In this document: positions 42,475 through 56,342 of the stretch, in pieces | Layout: every line of letters begins with the position of its first letter | Numbering within the stretch: the stretch's first letter is position 1 | Assembly: GCF_006717075.1 (NCBI RefSeq) | Contig: NZ_VFQC01000001.1 | Coordinates: 1,721,501-1,785,500, forward strand | From: Haloactinospora alba | GTDB lineage: Bacteria; Actinomycetota; Actinomycetes; Streptosporangiales; Streptosporangiaceae | Length of the DNA: 64,000 bases | Reading direction: 5' to 3' | Made by a program: the position numbers and the translations under genes | Notes under the pieces: model-generated | What the model saw: the letters and a program-made list of their open reading frames with translations, nothing else | The model's database searches: none | What the model was told of the DNA's origin: nothing

Positions 42475-43866
42475 GTGATCGACGAGTTTCGCTCCGCTTT
42501 CCAGGAACTGATCGACTCCTCCGTGACTGCCGGGACCGGTTTCTCCACCGCAGTGCACAGGGTCTACCAGCTGGCACCCCATGTCCCCGCCCAAGAGCGT
42601 GCCCTTGCCATGGAAGCCCTGGGGCCGGTTCTGGCGGGGGACCACGGCACTCCCGGCGTCATCGCCGACCTGATGGTGGTCGCCGGAGCCATGGCCGAGA
42701 TCGGTACGCCGCCCGGGGCGACCGGGGTGGAGGTGCTGCGCCAACTCGTTTTCTCCGGCAGGGGAGCTGTCCGGTTCCTGGAGGCCTGGGACCGAACGGG
42801 TGGTGGTGCTCTGCCCGATCCCGACAGTGTGGGGGAGGCGGACCAGGACCGGGTCACTCCTCACCTGGGTGATGACGCTCCGGTGATGACCGTGGCATGG
42901 TGGACCATCCGCCGTGGCGGGCTGGCGGCCAAAACCATGCTCACCGACCCCGACGTGCGTGCCGCGTTGCGCAGGGACACCGCGCTGCACTCCGAACTGA
43001 CGTCCATCGCGCAACAGCTACGTTCCTCCCTGTGGGAGTTCGACGAGATCAGCACACTGCTGCGCATGGTCCACGCGAACTCCCTCGTGGTGCTCGACAG
43101 TTCCTCCGGCCGGGGGTTCCGGGTGCGGTTCGACGGGATCAGCGACAACCAGCAGCTGCACACGTTGCTCGCCGACGAGCTCGTCGGCGCGGACAGCTAC
43201 GGGCTGGACGGCCAGCGTCCCGACCCCCGTTGCAGTGCCGCGTTCCGGGACGCCGACCCGCACGATGAGTACGTGTACGGATGGTGGAACCTTCTCGTCG
43301 CGGACGGAACCGACGTGACTACCGGCCACGCTCCCGCTGACATCCCCCATGCGGGAGACGAGCGGCTGGTGACCCTGCAGCGTCGTTCGCAACCGCGGCC
43401 GTGGAAAGCCCAACGTCGCCATCCTCAGGTGCAGGGGTGGCTCGTGGTGGAGAGGGAGCTCTCCGAGGAGGAACGCGCCGCGTGGTGGGAGCTCTCGCCG
43501 GTGGAACCAGCGCCCGCGGAGGACCGCGGCGAACGCGGCCCCGAAACCCCGGAGGCTTTCACCAACGCCGCACAGGTGAGCCGGTTCGTTGAGGACATTC
43601 TCAACACCGGCACACGGGAGGATGCGGCCGCACCACCATCGGAGGCCCCCCGTGCGGCGGAGGAAGGCACCGCTCGGTCCTCTGAGCTGACCGAGGCCTT
43701 TCCCGCGGTGGACGACGGCGCGGAAGCGCCCTCGGGAGACCCACCGGGCGAGACCACGCGGCACGACGCGCCGGGGGAGGGGAGCGACGTTTCCGGTCCT
43801 CGCTTCCTCCCCCCGCTGCCACCCGGTGTGTCGGACAGTTCCGCGTGGGGACCCAGGTGGCTGTAA
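42475..43866 (+). CDS. hypothetical protein linked to a recombinase gene
   Basis: 463 residues from GTG 42475 (GTG 42448 is also possible). The first ~230 residues are predicted helical (FRSAFQELIDSSVTAGTGFS, AQERALAMEALGPVLAG). A central part, ~200-330, contains LVVLDSSSGRGFRVRFDGI and EYVYGWWNLLVADGTD. The last ~110 residues are Glu/Ala/Pro-rich and probably disordered, ending PRFLPPLPPGVSD. No known family recognised, no signal peptide and no membrane helix. It starts 34 bp after the recombinase stop, on the same strand, so co-transcription is likely. Confidence 0.6.
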   Translation: MIDEFRSAFQELIDSSVTAGTGFSTAVHRVYQLAPHVPAQERALAMEALGPVLAGDHGTPGVIADLMVVAGAMAEIGTPPGATGVEVLRQLVFSGRGAVRFLEAWDRTGGGALPDPDSVGEADQDRVTPHLGDDAPVMTVAWWTIRRGGLAAKTMLTDPDVRAALRRDTALHSELTSIAQQLRSSLWEFDEISTLLRMVHANSLVVLDSSSGRGFRVRFDGISDNQQLHTLLADELVGADSYGLDGQRPDPRCSAAFRDADPHDEYVYGWWNLLVADGTDVTTGHAPADIPHAGDERLVTLQRRSQPRPWKAQRRHPQVQGWLVVERELSEEERAAWWELSPVEPAPAEDRGERGPETPEAFTNAAQVSRFVEDILNTGTREDAAAPPSEAPRAAEEGTARSSELTEAFPAVDDGAEAPSGDPPGETTRHDAPGEGSDVSGPRFLPPLPPGVSDSSAWGPRWL

Positions 43867-43886
43867 CCGCAGCGTGACAGCGCGGA

Positions 43887-44390
43887 TCAGCGACGCCGGG
43901 AACCACCACGGTCCTCGGCGTCGTCCGGCTGTTCGTAGTCCTCGTCGTAGAGGCCGTGGAAGTATTCCTCCTCGTCGATTCCCGCTCCGAGCTCGCCCCT
44001 CCAACGGTGGGGGAAGAACAGGGGGACGACGAGCGCCAGAGCGAGTGGGAGGTAGAGGCCGAGTTCAAGCAGGGAACGGGCCCCCTCAACCCCGGGGAGC
44101 TCGGGCACGTTCCGTATGAGTTCCGGCCTCATCTCGTGAGCGGCGGTGAGACCCGCCAGACCGAGTCCAGTGATGCTCGGCAGGAGCGGGGTCAGCCGAG
44201 GCATGCCTACGGCCAGCGCGACCAGGAACGCGACGCCGCTCAGTACGACGACGGCCACCGGGGCGGGCGAGGTGAGGAAGGTTCCTGCCCCCTCGCCGAC
44301 CTCGCGCAGACGCGGCAGTGCCCAGCCCGACCCCGCAAGGATGAGGGGAACGAAAAGCAATCCAACAATAAAACCGACAAAATGGCGCAT
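43887..44390 (-). CDS. hypothetical membrane protein
   Basis: 167 residues from ATG 44390, which has ggagaggag upstream. Four hydrophobic segments: FVGFIVGLLFVPLILAGSGWAL, AVVVLSGVAFLVALAVG, LLPSITGLGLAGLTAA and LELGLYLPLALALVVPLFF. An acidic, tyrosine-containing tail follows (DEEEYFHGLYDEDYEQPDDAED). No family recognised. It converges on the preceding gene with a 20-bp gap. Confidence 0.7.
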   Translation of the reverse strand: MRHFVGFIVGLLFVPLILAGSGWALPRLREVGEGAGTFLTSPAPVAVVVLSGVAFLVALAVGMPRLTPLLPSITGLGLAGLTAAHEMRPELIRNVPELPGVEGARSLLELGLYLPLALALVVPLFFPHRWRGELGAGIDEEEYFHGLYDEDYEQPDDAEDRGGSRRR

Positions 44391-44603
44391 AGGTGTACTC
44401 CTCTCCATGCTGAGCAAGCACAATAGCGACATCCGGCAACAACTGGATACTCAACCACACAGGGTCACGTAGCCGCCCTGCCGTTCCTCGCGCCAACCGG
44501 CCTTTTGCCTCAGAGCAGACGAACCATCCTCACCCGCGGTAACAAACGGCTCCTCGCGTGCCCGCTCAAACAGTCCGAGCGTGGTCACCGCTAGAGTGGA
44601 GGG

Positions 44604-45029
44604 GTGAGCGACGACGACACGACCGCCGAACCGCAGCCGCACCACGACCCGGAAGTCATCGAGCTGGCGCACAAGATCTTCGACCTCGCGCGCAACGGGG
44701 ACGAGGAGACACTGCGTACCTACCTCGACGCCGGCATACCGGCGAACCTCACCAACGACAAGGGGGACACGTTGGTGATGCTGGCCGCTTACCACGGCCA
44801 TGCCCCCACCGTGACGCTGCTGTGCGAACACGGAGCCGACGTCGACCGTCTCAACGACCGTGGCCAGTCTCCCCTCGCCGGAGCAGTGTTCAAAGGGGAG
44901 GACGATGTGGTCACCGCCCTCGTCAGCCACGGCGCGGACCCCGGAATCGGGACCCCGTCAGCGATCGACGCGGCCCGCATGTTCGAGAAGGAGCACTACC
45001 TGAACCAGTTCGCCTCGGACGACGCGTGA
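44604..45029 (+). CDS. ankyrin-repeat protein
   Basis: 141 residues. About three ankyrin repeats occupy residues 22-125: GDEETLRTYLDAGIPANLTNDKGDT, LVMLAAYHGHAPTVTLLCEHGADV, and GQSPLAGAVFKGEDDVVTALVSHGADPG. The consensus G-x-TPL/A-x-x-G-H pattern is visible. Such small cytoplasmic ankyrin proteins mediate protein contacts; in actinomycetes they are often near catalase or stress genes, but none is seen here. GTG 44604 has a gtggagg site. It converges on a NUDIX gene with a 9-bp gap. Confidence 0.85.
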   Translation: MSDDDTTAEPQPHHDPEVIELAHKIFDLARNGDEETLRTYLDAGIPANLTNDKGDTLVMLAAYHGHAPTVTLLCEHGADVDRLNDRGQSPLAGAVFKGEDDVVTALVSHGADPGIGTPSAIDAARMFEKEHYLNQFASDDA

Positions 45030-45038
45030 GTCGGCGCC

Positions 45039-45533
45039 TCACCCCGTCCAGTCCACCGGGAAACCGTGTTCCAGATAGACCGTGCTCCCGTGCGAGGCCG
45101 CGCGGACGGACTGGGTGATCCTGCGGGCGACCGAAGCGTTCAGGTAGTCACCAAGCTCCTCCGGCCAGAGCAGAGTCGCCTCGCTGAGCTCCTCCTCCGG
45201 CAGCCGGACACGCCCCAGATCCTCCTGCTCCAGGCCTCCGGCGAAAACGAAGATGGTGGCAGGCCGCTGGTCGGGGCTGACATCCGGCGGCAGCCAGTCC
45301 ACCCCCACGAGCCCCCACAGCCGCGGGACGAACCCCAGCTCCTCACGGCACTCGCGCCGGCAGGCGGCTAGGGGCGACTCGCCCTGCTCGACCACACCAC
45401 CGGGCATCCCCCACCCCGGCTTGTAGGTGGGGTTCACCACGAGAACGCGCCCGTCCCCGGTACGCAGTAGCGCCGTCGCCGCCCCACGACTACGGGGCAG
45501 GGCGTCGTAGAACTCCCGTTCAGTGGCAGCCAT
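45039..45533 (-). CDS. NUDIX hydrolase
   Basis: 164 residues. The Nudix box runs from GGVVEQGESPLAACRRE to CREELGFV (pattern Gx5Ex7REUxEExGU), complete with catalytic glutamates. Preceding sequence TALLRTGDGRVLVVNPTYKPGWGMPGG is also typical. It hydrolyses a nucleoside diphosphate linked to another group; the specific substrate is unknown. ATG 45533. The next gene upstream on the same strand is an amino-acid permease (36-bp gap), so they may be co-transcribed. Confidence 0.88.
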   Translation of the reverse strand: MAATEREFYDALPRSRGAATALLRTGDGRVLVVNPTYKPGWGMPGGVVEQGESPLAACRRECREELGFVPRLWGLVGVDWLPPDVSPDQRPATIFVFAGGLEQEDLGRVRLPEEELSEATLLWPEELGDYLNASVARRITQSVRAASHGSTVYLEHGFPVDWTG

Positions 45534-45568
45534 GGCTCAACCCTATGCAGCGGCGGTGTGGAACCCCC

Positions 45569-46987
45569 TCAGCGCTGGTCCGGTTCCAACGGTTCAGCAC
45601 TGGGCGGCAGGGCACCGAACCTACGTCGCAGCTCGTAGGCGCAGAGCACGACCGTGCAGCTGGCCAACGTCGCCAGCAGGGGAAGCCGCTGGTCCGGAAT
45701 GACCGCCATCGCCACCAGAATCGCCACCAGTCCCGCAAGCGCGGCCAGCGTCACGTAGGGAAACCCCCACATCGGAAGCGTCAGCCGTTCCGGTTCCTCA
45801 CGGCGCAGCCTGTGCCCCATGACAAGTTGGGAAACCGTGATCACGAGGAACAGCACCAGCAGGATGGCTCCCACCGAAGCGAGGAGGAACGCGAACACCA
45901 CGTCCGGCCACAGGTAGTTGCCGATCACCGACACGTAACCCACGACCGTGCCCAGCAGGATGGCGCGCGTCGGCACACCACGACGGTTCACCGCCGCCAG
46001 CGCCCGGGGGGCGTCCCCGTGGCGGGTCAGCACGTGCAGCATCCGCGAGGTCGTGTACATCGCGGCGTTGAGCACGCTCAGCACCGCGACGAACACGACC
46101 GCTTCCATGATCGGCGCCGCAGCGGGGACACCCACCCTCTCCATCACGGACACGAACGGGCTCTTGAGAAGCTCGGCAGTGTCCCACGGGAGAACGGCGA
46201 CCACCACCAGGATGGAGGCGAGGTAGAACAGCGCGATACGCCACAGCACGTTGGTGGTCGCCCTGGCCACGTTCCGCCGGGGCTCGGCACTCTCCCCGGC
46301 AGCGATGGTCACGATCTCCACACCCCCGAACGAGAAGAGCACCGTGACGATGGCGGCGAACACCGCCACCCACCCGTTGGGAGCGAACCCGCCGTGCTGC
46401 CACAGGTTGGCGACGGTCGCCCCGGAAGAGCCCGGCCACATCCCGAGCGCGAACAGCGTGCCCAGGACCAGGAACGCGACGATGGTGGCGACCTTGATCA
46501 GCGAGAACAGGGATTCGGTCTCCCCGAACACCCTGACCGACACGAGGTTGGCACCGGTCATCACCACCAACAGCAGCAGGGACAACAGCCACCCCGGTGC
46601 GGGGAGCCACTCCTCCAGGATCCCCGCACCCGCCACAGCCTCGGCCGCCACCAGCACGCAGTACATCCACCAGTACAACCAGCCGATGGTGAATCCAGCG
46701 CGGGGACCCAACGCCATACGTGCGTAGTCCGCGAAGGCCCCCGACGCGGGGCGGGCGACCACCATCTCGCCCAGCGCGCGCAGGACGAGCAGCACGAGCA
46801 ACCCTGCCAGGGCGTACGAGACCAGCGCTGCGGGCCCGGCGACGTGGATGACCGCCCCCGAACCGATGAACAGCCCGGCTCCGACCGAGCCGCCGATGGC
46901 GATCATGGCCATGTGTCGACGGCGCAGGCTGTGCGCGAGGCCGGAGGACGCCTGGTCAGCTGAGGAGGAGGTGTCGCGCGAAGTCAC
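45569..46987 (-). CDS. amino acid permease (APC family)
   Basis: 472 residues with about 12 membrane helices. MAMIAIGGSVGAGLFIGSGAVI in TM1 is the consensus substrate/Na+ segment of amino-acid transporters. LRALGEMVVARPASGAFADYARMALGPRAGFTIGW and FSFGGVEIVTIAAGESAEPRRNVARATTNVLWRI are strong matches to the AAT (GABA/proline/aromatic permease) branch. Likely an amino acid:H+ symporter. The GTG start at 46987 follows ggggg. Substrate not resolvable by eye. Upstream of the NUDIX gene on the same strand. Confidence 0.88.
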   Translation of the reverse strand: MTSRDTSSSADQASSGLAHSLRRRHMAMIAIGGSVGAGLFIGSGAVIHVAGPAALVSYALAGLLVLLVLRALGEMVVARPASGAFADYARMALGPRAGFTIGWLYWWMYCVLVAAEAVAGAGILEEWLPAPGWLLSLLLLVVMTGANLVSVRVFGETESLFSLIKVATIVAFLVLGTLFALGMWPGSSGATVANLWQHGGFAPNGWVAVFAAIVTVLFSFGGVEIVTIAAGESAEPRRNVARATTNVLWRIALFYLASILVVVAVLPWDTAELLKSPFVSVMERVGVPAAAPIMEAVVFVAVLSVLNAAMYTTSRMLHVLTRHGDAPRALAAVNRRGVPTRAILLGTVVGYVSVIGNYLWPDVVFAFLLASVGAILLVLFLVITVSQLVMGHRLRREEPERLTLPMWGFPYVTLAALAGLVAILVAMAVIPDQRLPLLATLASCTVVLCAYELRRRFGALPPSAEPLEPDQR

Positions 46988-47125
46988 GTCCCCCCAGAGT
47001 ACGCCTTAAAAAGAACAGGCTGTCATCTATATCCACAAAACACCCAAGACAGGAGGAATCTCTCCCTCCCCGTCGGCCGGGCACGACAATACCCCGCCCT
47101 CGCGACCGTACCTAGACTCATAGCC

Positions 47126-48004
47126 ATGACCGAGCTGATGACACGGGACGGCACGTGGACGTTCGACGGGGAGAACGTGGGAATCACTCCCGCGAGCGGG
47201 CGAGGAGTGCACAAACTCCGCCGGTACCTGGGGGAGGTCACCGTTCCGCTCGCGGCCATAGCCGCCATCACCCACGAACCCGCTCCCAAGGGAGGGCAGG
47301 TGCGTCTGCAGCTGCGCCCGGGAACGGACCCGCTCACCCACGCGACCCAGGGCCAGCTACCGGAGGCCGCCACCCCCTACCGGTTGGGGGTCGACAGCGA
47401 CCGCACCGGCGTCGCCGAGTACTTCGTTGACGAGGTCCGAACCGCACTGCAGCTCCACCCCACCGACCACACCGCGGAGGGCTTCATCCTGGCCGGGCCG
47501 AACGTCCCCGTGACAGCGTCAGCCTCCGACGGGCGAGCCACCTTCGACGGGGAGACGATCCGGATCGAATGGAACTGGTTCTCCCAGGGAAAGAAGGACC
47601 CCCGCCGTATCGCGCTCAACGAGGTGGAAGGCGTGGACTGGGTTCCCAACTCGGGTTTCGACGACGGCTACCTCCGGTTCCGGCTCACCGTGAACCCGGG
47701 GACCCTACCCCCCGAACACGACCCCAACCGGTTGACCATCACCTGGGGCACCCAGAGAGAGGTAGCCACCACCGCGCTCCTCACCGCGGCGGTGACCGCC
47801 CACCTCGCCCGTCACCAAACCTCCCCGCGCGCCATCCAACCGCCGGCAGGCAACGACAACGCCCAGGAAGCAACACACGCGCCCCACAACGACCCGGACG
47901 CGACACTGCGCCGCCTACGCGAACTCGGTGAGCTCTACGCCAACGGCGTCCTCACCGAGGAGGAGTTCAGCACAGCGAAACAGGCACTGCTGCGCCGCAT
48001 GTAA
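47126..48004 (+). CDS. DUF4429 protein with SHOCT tail
   Basis: 292 residues. Two related DUF4429 units are visible: residues 1-110 (DGTWTFDGENVGITPASGRGVHKL, VPLAAIAAITHEP) and ~120-225 (GRATFDGETIRIEWNWFSQGKKDPRRIALNEVEGVDWVP). A disordered linker follows. The C-terminal SHOCT motif is LRRLRELGELYANGVLTEEEFSTAKQALLRRM. The family resembles PH-like domains; SHOCT is an oligomerisation or membrane-targeting helix pair. Function unknown. ATG 47126. Confidence 0.85.
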   Translation: MTELMTRDGTWTFDGENVGITPASGRGVHKLRRYLGEVTVPLAAIAAITHEPAPKGGQVRLQLRPGTDPLTHATQGQLPEAATPYRLGVDSDRTGVAEYFVDEVRTALQLHPTDHTAEGFILAGPNVPVTASASDGRATFDGETIRIEWNWFSQGKKDPRRIALNEVEGVDWVPNSGFDDGYLRFRLTVNPGTLPPEHDPNRLTITWGTQREVATTALLTAAVTAHLARHQTSPRAIQPPAGNDNAQEATHAPHNDPDATLRRLRELGELYANGVLTEEEFSTAKQALLRRM

Positions 48005-48019
48005 CACCGGTCACGCCCC

Positions 48020-48673
48020 TCACCCACAAGCCGCGACCCGCAGCTGACCTCCCGCTTCCTCCCGCACGGACAGCCACGACAGGTCAGGCACCACCATGTC
48101 CGCCACAGCGCGGAGCTCAGCAGCGTCACTGGTCGTCGCCACCGCCACCGTGGCCGCGCCCGCGGCGTTGCCCGCGGCGATCCCGGCCGGGGCGTCCTCG
48201 AACACCGCACACCTCCGGGGATCCACACCCAGCATTGCCGCCCCCCGCACGAACGGAGCCGGGTCGGGCTTGCCCCGCTGCACGTCGTCAGCGGTCACCA
48301 ACGCCGGCGGGTGCATCCCCACCGCCTTCAACCGCGCCTCCGCCAACGGACGCGTACACGAGGTCACGATCGCCCACCGGTCCTGGGGAACGGACGCCAG
48401 CACCTCCTCCGCTCCCGGAAGAACCATCAGCCCCGAAGCGCGGTCGATCTCCAACTGCTCGATCCGCGCGACCGCATCAGCGACCTCGCCGGACGGCACG
48501 AGTTGCTCCACGATCTGCCGTGCCGGAATACCGTGACCCAACACCGACGCCAACCGCTCATCGGCGATCGCGTACTCACTGGCCCAGGCAGCCCAGCACT
48601 CCTCGACGACCGGCCCCGAATCCACCAGGGTGCCGTCCATGTCGAACAGCACGCCTTCCACATCTGCAATCAC
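48020..48673 (-). CDS. HAD-superfamily hydrolase (HAD-IA)
   Basis: 217 residues. Motif I is GVLFDMDGTLVDSGPVV with the nucleophilic Asp pair, motif II is WAIVTSCT, motif III is the Lys in VQRGKPDPAPF, and motif IV is CAVFEDAPAGIAAGNAAG. The cap domain between motifs I and II is helical, as in beta-phosphoglucomutase or sugar-phosphatase HADs. It most resembles sugar-phosphate phosphatases (subfamily IA). GTG 48673 is chosen; longer upstream starts add a non-conserved Arg/Pro segment. It lies 63 bp downstream of an alpha/beta hydrolase on the same strand. Confidence 0.85.
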   Translation of the reverse strand: MIADVEGVLFDMDGTLVDSGPVVEECWAAWASEYAIADERLASVLGHGIPARQIVEQLVPSGEVADAVARIEQLEIDRASGLMVLPGAEEVLASVPQDRWAIVTSCTRPLAEARLKAVGMHPPALVTADDVQRGKPDPAPFVRGAAMLGVDPRRCAVFEDAPAGIAAGNAAGAATVAVATTSDAAELRAVADMVVPDLSWLSVREEAGGQLRVAACG

Positions 48674-48736
48674 GGGAACCGAGTCTAGACACGCCGGAGG
48701 CCGTCCGGCGGGGCGCGTCCTGGTGACACCTCCCAC

Positions 48737-49498
48737 CTAACCGTCCCTGCCGGCGGGCGGATCGGCCAACCGCCGCCGCGACGCCCCCTCCCGCACCGCC
48801 GCCACGTCCGCGGCGTCCGAGACGATCTGGGTGAAATTCTCCGGCTGGTCCAGACTCACCATGTGGCCCGCACGCGGCACGTTCAACAGCCGACCGTCCA
48901 CACACGCGTCCAGGAACCGCTTCTCATGGATCCGGAAATGGTCACGAGCCCCGTTGATCAACCACACCGGACCCGGATACGACCCCAACGCACCCAGTAC
49001 GTCCATCTCCGCGATCTCGTCGATCACCGGCCGCGCCGCCTCCATGGCCAACCCGCCGTCCAGCACGGCATCGGCGCCGTCCCCACGCAGCATCAACCGG
49101 TGGAACCGCTCGTTGACCGCCTGCCCCTTGTCCGGCAACCGGTCCATCAGGACCGTCGGGATCCGGTACACGTGCGTCAGCGCCTGCGCCGGCCGCGCCG
49201 TGCAACTCGCCGCCACCAGCCCCGCCATCCGGTCCGGAGCGGCGGCCGCCGCCAGAATCGACACGAAACCGCCCAGGCTCAGCCCCACAACAAGAGCTCG
49301 CCCACCCAGACCATCCACGGCCTCACACACCGCCTCCACCGCACCATCCAACGTGAACGGCTCACCACGCCGCTCCCCGTGCCCCGGAAGGTCCGGCGCC
49401 GCCACACGGCGGCCGGCCGACCGCAACGCCTCCACCTGCGGGCGCCACATACTCCCCGACACACGCAGACCGTGAACCAACACGATGGGAACGTCCAT
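48737..49498 (-). CDS. alpha/beta hydrolase
   Basis: 253 residues. IVLVHGLRVSGSMWRPQVEAL, the DLPGHGER turn, the nucleophile elbow VVGLSLGGFVSI, the acid in VWLINGARDHFRI and the histidine in VPRAGHMVSLDQPENFTQIV form a complete catalytic triad. It is a standard lid-bearing hydrolase of the haloperoxidase/esterase type. Substrate unknown. It lies between exonuclease III (56 bp upstream) and the HAD hydrolase, all on the minus strand. Confidence 0.86.
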   Translation of the reverse strand: MDVPIVLVHGLRVSGSMWRPQVEALRSAGRRVAAPDLPGHGERRGEPFTLDGAVEAVCEAVDGLGGRALVVGLSLGGFVSILAAAAAPDRMAGLVAASCTARPAQALTHVYRIPTVLMDRLPDKGQAVNERFHRLMLRGDGADAVLDGGLAMEAARPVIDEIAEMDVLGALGSYPGPVWLINGARDHFRIHEKRFLDACVDGRLLNVPRAGHMVSLDQPENFTQIVSDAADVAAVREGASRRRLADPPAGRDG

Positions 49499-49554
49499 AC
49501 CTCACCCTCACTGACTCAGGCACCGAACCACACACGCCCCAGGCCCAGTCGCGC

Positions 49555-50355
49555 TCACCCCGCCTGGTACCTCACCGTCACCGGCGCATGGTCCGACCAG
49601 CGCTGGTCGTGCGACTCAGCCCGTTCCACCCATGCCTGCTCAGCACAGGACGCCAACCCCGGAGTCGCCACCTGGTAGTCGATCCGCCACCCCGCGTCGT
49701 TGTCGAAGGCCCTGCCCCGGTACGACCACCACGAATACGGGCCCTCGCGATCCGGGAGAAGCGAGCGCATCACGTCCACGTACCCGGCCTCGTCGAACAC
49801 ACGCGACAGCCACGACCGCTCCTCGGGCAGAAACCCCGCCTTGGTCCGGTTGTTACGCCAGTTCTTCAGGTCAGCCTCCCGGTGGGCGATGTTCCAGTCG
49901 CCGCACACCACCAGGGAACGCCCCTGGGCCTCCACCTCAGAACGACGCCGCACCAGGTACGGAAGGAACGCCTCCATGAAACGTTCCTTCTCCTCCTGGC
50001 GCGGCGTTCCGACCTCCCCCGAGGGCAGGTACAGGCTGGCCACCGTCACGGGCCCCACGTCGACCTCCATGTAACGGCCCGCACCGTCGAACTCCTCCAC
50101 TCCGAACCCCACCCGGACCGCATCGGACTGTGCACGCGAGTACACCGCCACACCCGCACGCCCCTTCGCCTCCGCCGGAGCGAGATGAACATGCCACCCG
50201 GGCGGCGCGACCACCTCCTCAGGCAACTGCCACCGCTCAGCCCGTGTCTCCTGCAGGCACACCACGTCCGCACGCGTGTCCGCCAACCACGGGACGAAGC
50301 CCTTCCTCGCTGCCGCACGCAGCCCGTTCACGTTAACCGTAGAAACCACTAGCAC
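49555..50355 (-). CDS. xth: exodeoxyribonuclease III / AP endonuclease
   Basis: 266 residues. STVNVNGLRAAARKGF, VVCLQETRAERWQLP (catalytic Glu), VASLYLPSG, VVCGDWNIAHREADLKN (Asp-Asn), RIDYQVATPGL and RWSDHAPVTV (the terminal Asp-His pair) are the full exonuclease III set. The enzyme acts at abasic sites in base-excision repair. GTG 50355 is taken as start; there is no clear ribosome site and other GTG codons are close. It is first in a minus-strand run with the alpha/beta hydrolase and HAD genes, and faces away from the carboxylase gene. Confidence 0.9.
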   Translation of the reverse strand: MLVVSTVNVNGLRAAARKGFVPWLADTRADVVCLQETRAERWQLPEEVVAPPGWHVHLAPAEAKGRAGVAVYSRAQSDAVRVGFGVEEFDGAGRYMEVDVGPVTVASLYLPSGEVGTPRQEEKERFMEAFLPYLVRRRSEVEAQGRSLVVCGDWNIAHREADLKNWRNNRTKAGFLPEERSWLSRVFDEAGYVDVMRSLLPDREGPYSWWSYRGRAFDNDAGWRIDYQVATPGLASCAEQAWVERAESHDQRWSDHAPVTVRYQAG

Positions 50356-50808
50356 AGGCGCAAGCGTAACCACCACACCGCCCGGCCCGGTTCACACCGC
50401 TGGGAAACCACCCACCAGCACCACCGAACCACCACCCCCAAACCCGGCCCCGACCGCACAACAGAGCCGGTCACCACCCCACGCCCGGAAGACAGCCCCG
50501 CAAACCGACACCACATGCCCCGAAAAACACCACCCCTGTGCCACAAGTCCCCACCCTCGACGGACAGCCCCGCCTTTCCGACCAGCGACCGCCACGCCAC
50601 GGGGGAGCGGCGGGCACCACACTCCCGCCCCGACACCCACAGTGAGAGCGGCGCGACCAGTGGTTTCTGGACGATTCCCACAACCACACCCGCCCAGCCT
50701 CCGTTGACTGCGACATGGCATCGACCGGCCCACAGGCGTCACGCTGGAACACTGTGGCGTTCCATGCCACCAACACATCCTTGGACCGAGAAGAGGGGAT
50801 CCGCTCAG
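50356..50808. other. 453-bp divergent intergenic region with strand composition skew
   Basis: Between exonuclease III and the carboxylase. The plus strand is unusually rich in C and A (many cacc, ccac and accc runs) over about 50360-50660, with no credible gene. The right part holds the inverted repeats described at 50745-50770. No further structure recognised. Confidence 0.5.
50745..50770. promoter_or_regulatory. overlapping inverted repeats upstream of the carboxylase
   Basis: TGGAAC (50745-50750) and GTTCCA (50759-50764) are perfect arms 8 bp apart. Overlapping them, GTGGC (50754-50758) pairs with GCCAC (50766-50770). They lie 38-64 bp before the start codon, a fitting position for an operator controlling the carboxylase. 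Regulator unknown. Confidence 0.4.
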
Positions 50809-56268
<5,460 letters not shown>

Positions 56269-56287
56269 CCCCGCACCGAGGAACCCA

Positions 56288-56319
56288 CCGGACCGCCGGC
56301 ACCCGTGCCGGCGGTCCGG
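56288..56319. terminator. bidirectional terminator hairpin
   Basis: CCGGACCGCCGGCAC (56288-56302) and GTGCCGGCGGTCCGG (56305-56319) are perfectly complementary over 15 bp with a 2-nt centre, so about 13 pairs would form around a small loop. It sits between the convergent carboxylase and EndoQ-UvrD genes. Confidence 0.8.
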
Positions 56320-56342
56320 CCCCGACGGCCGCAGCACCACCC

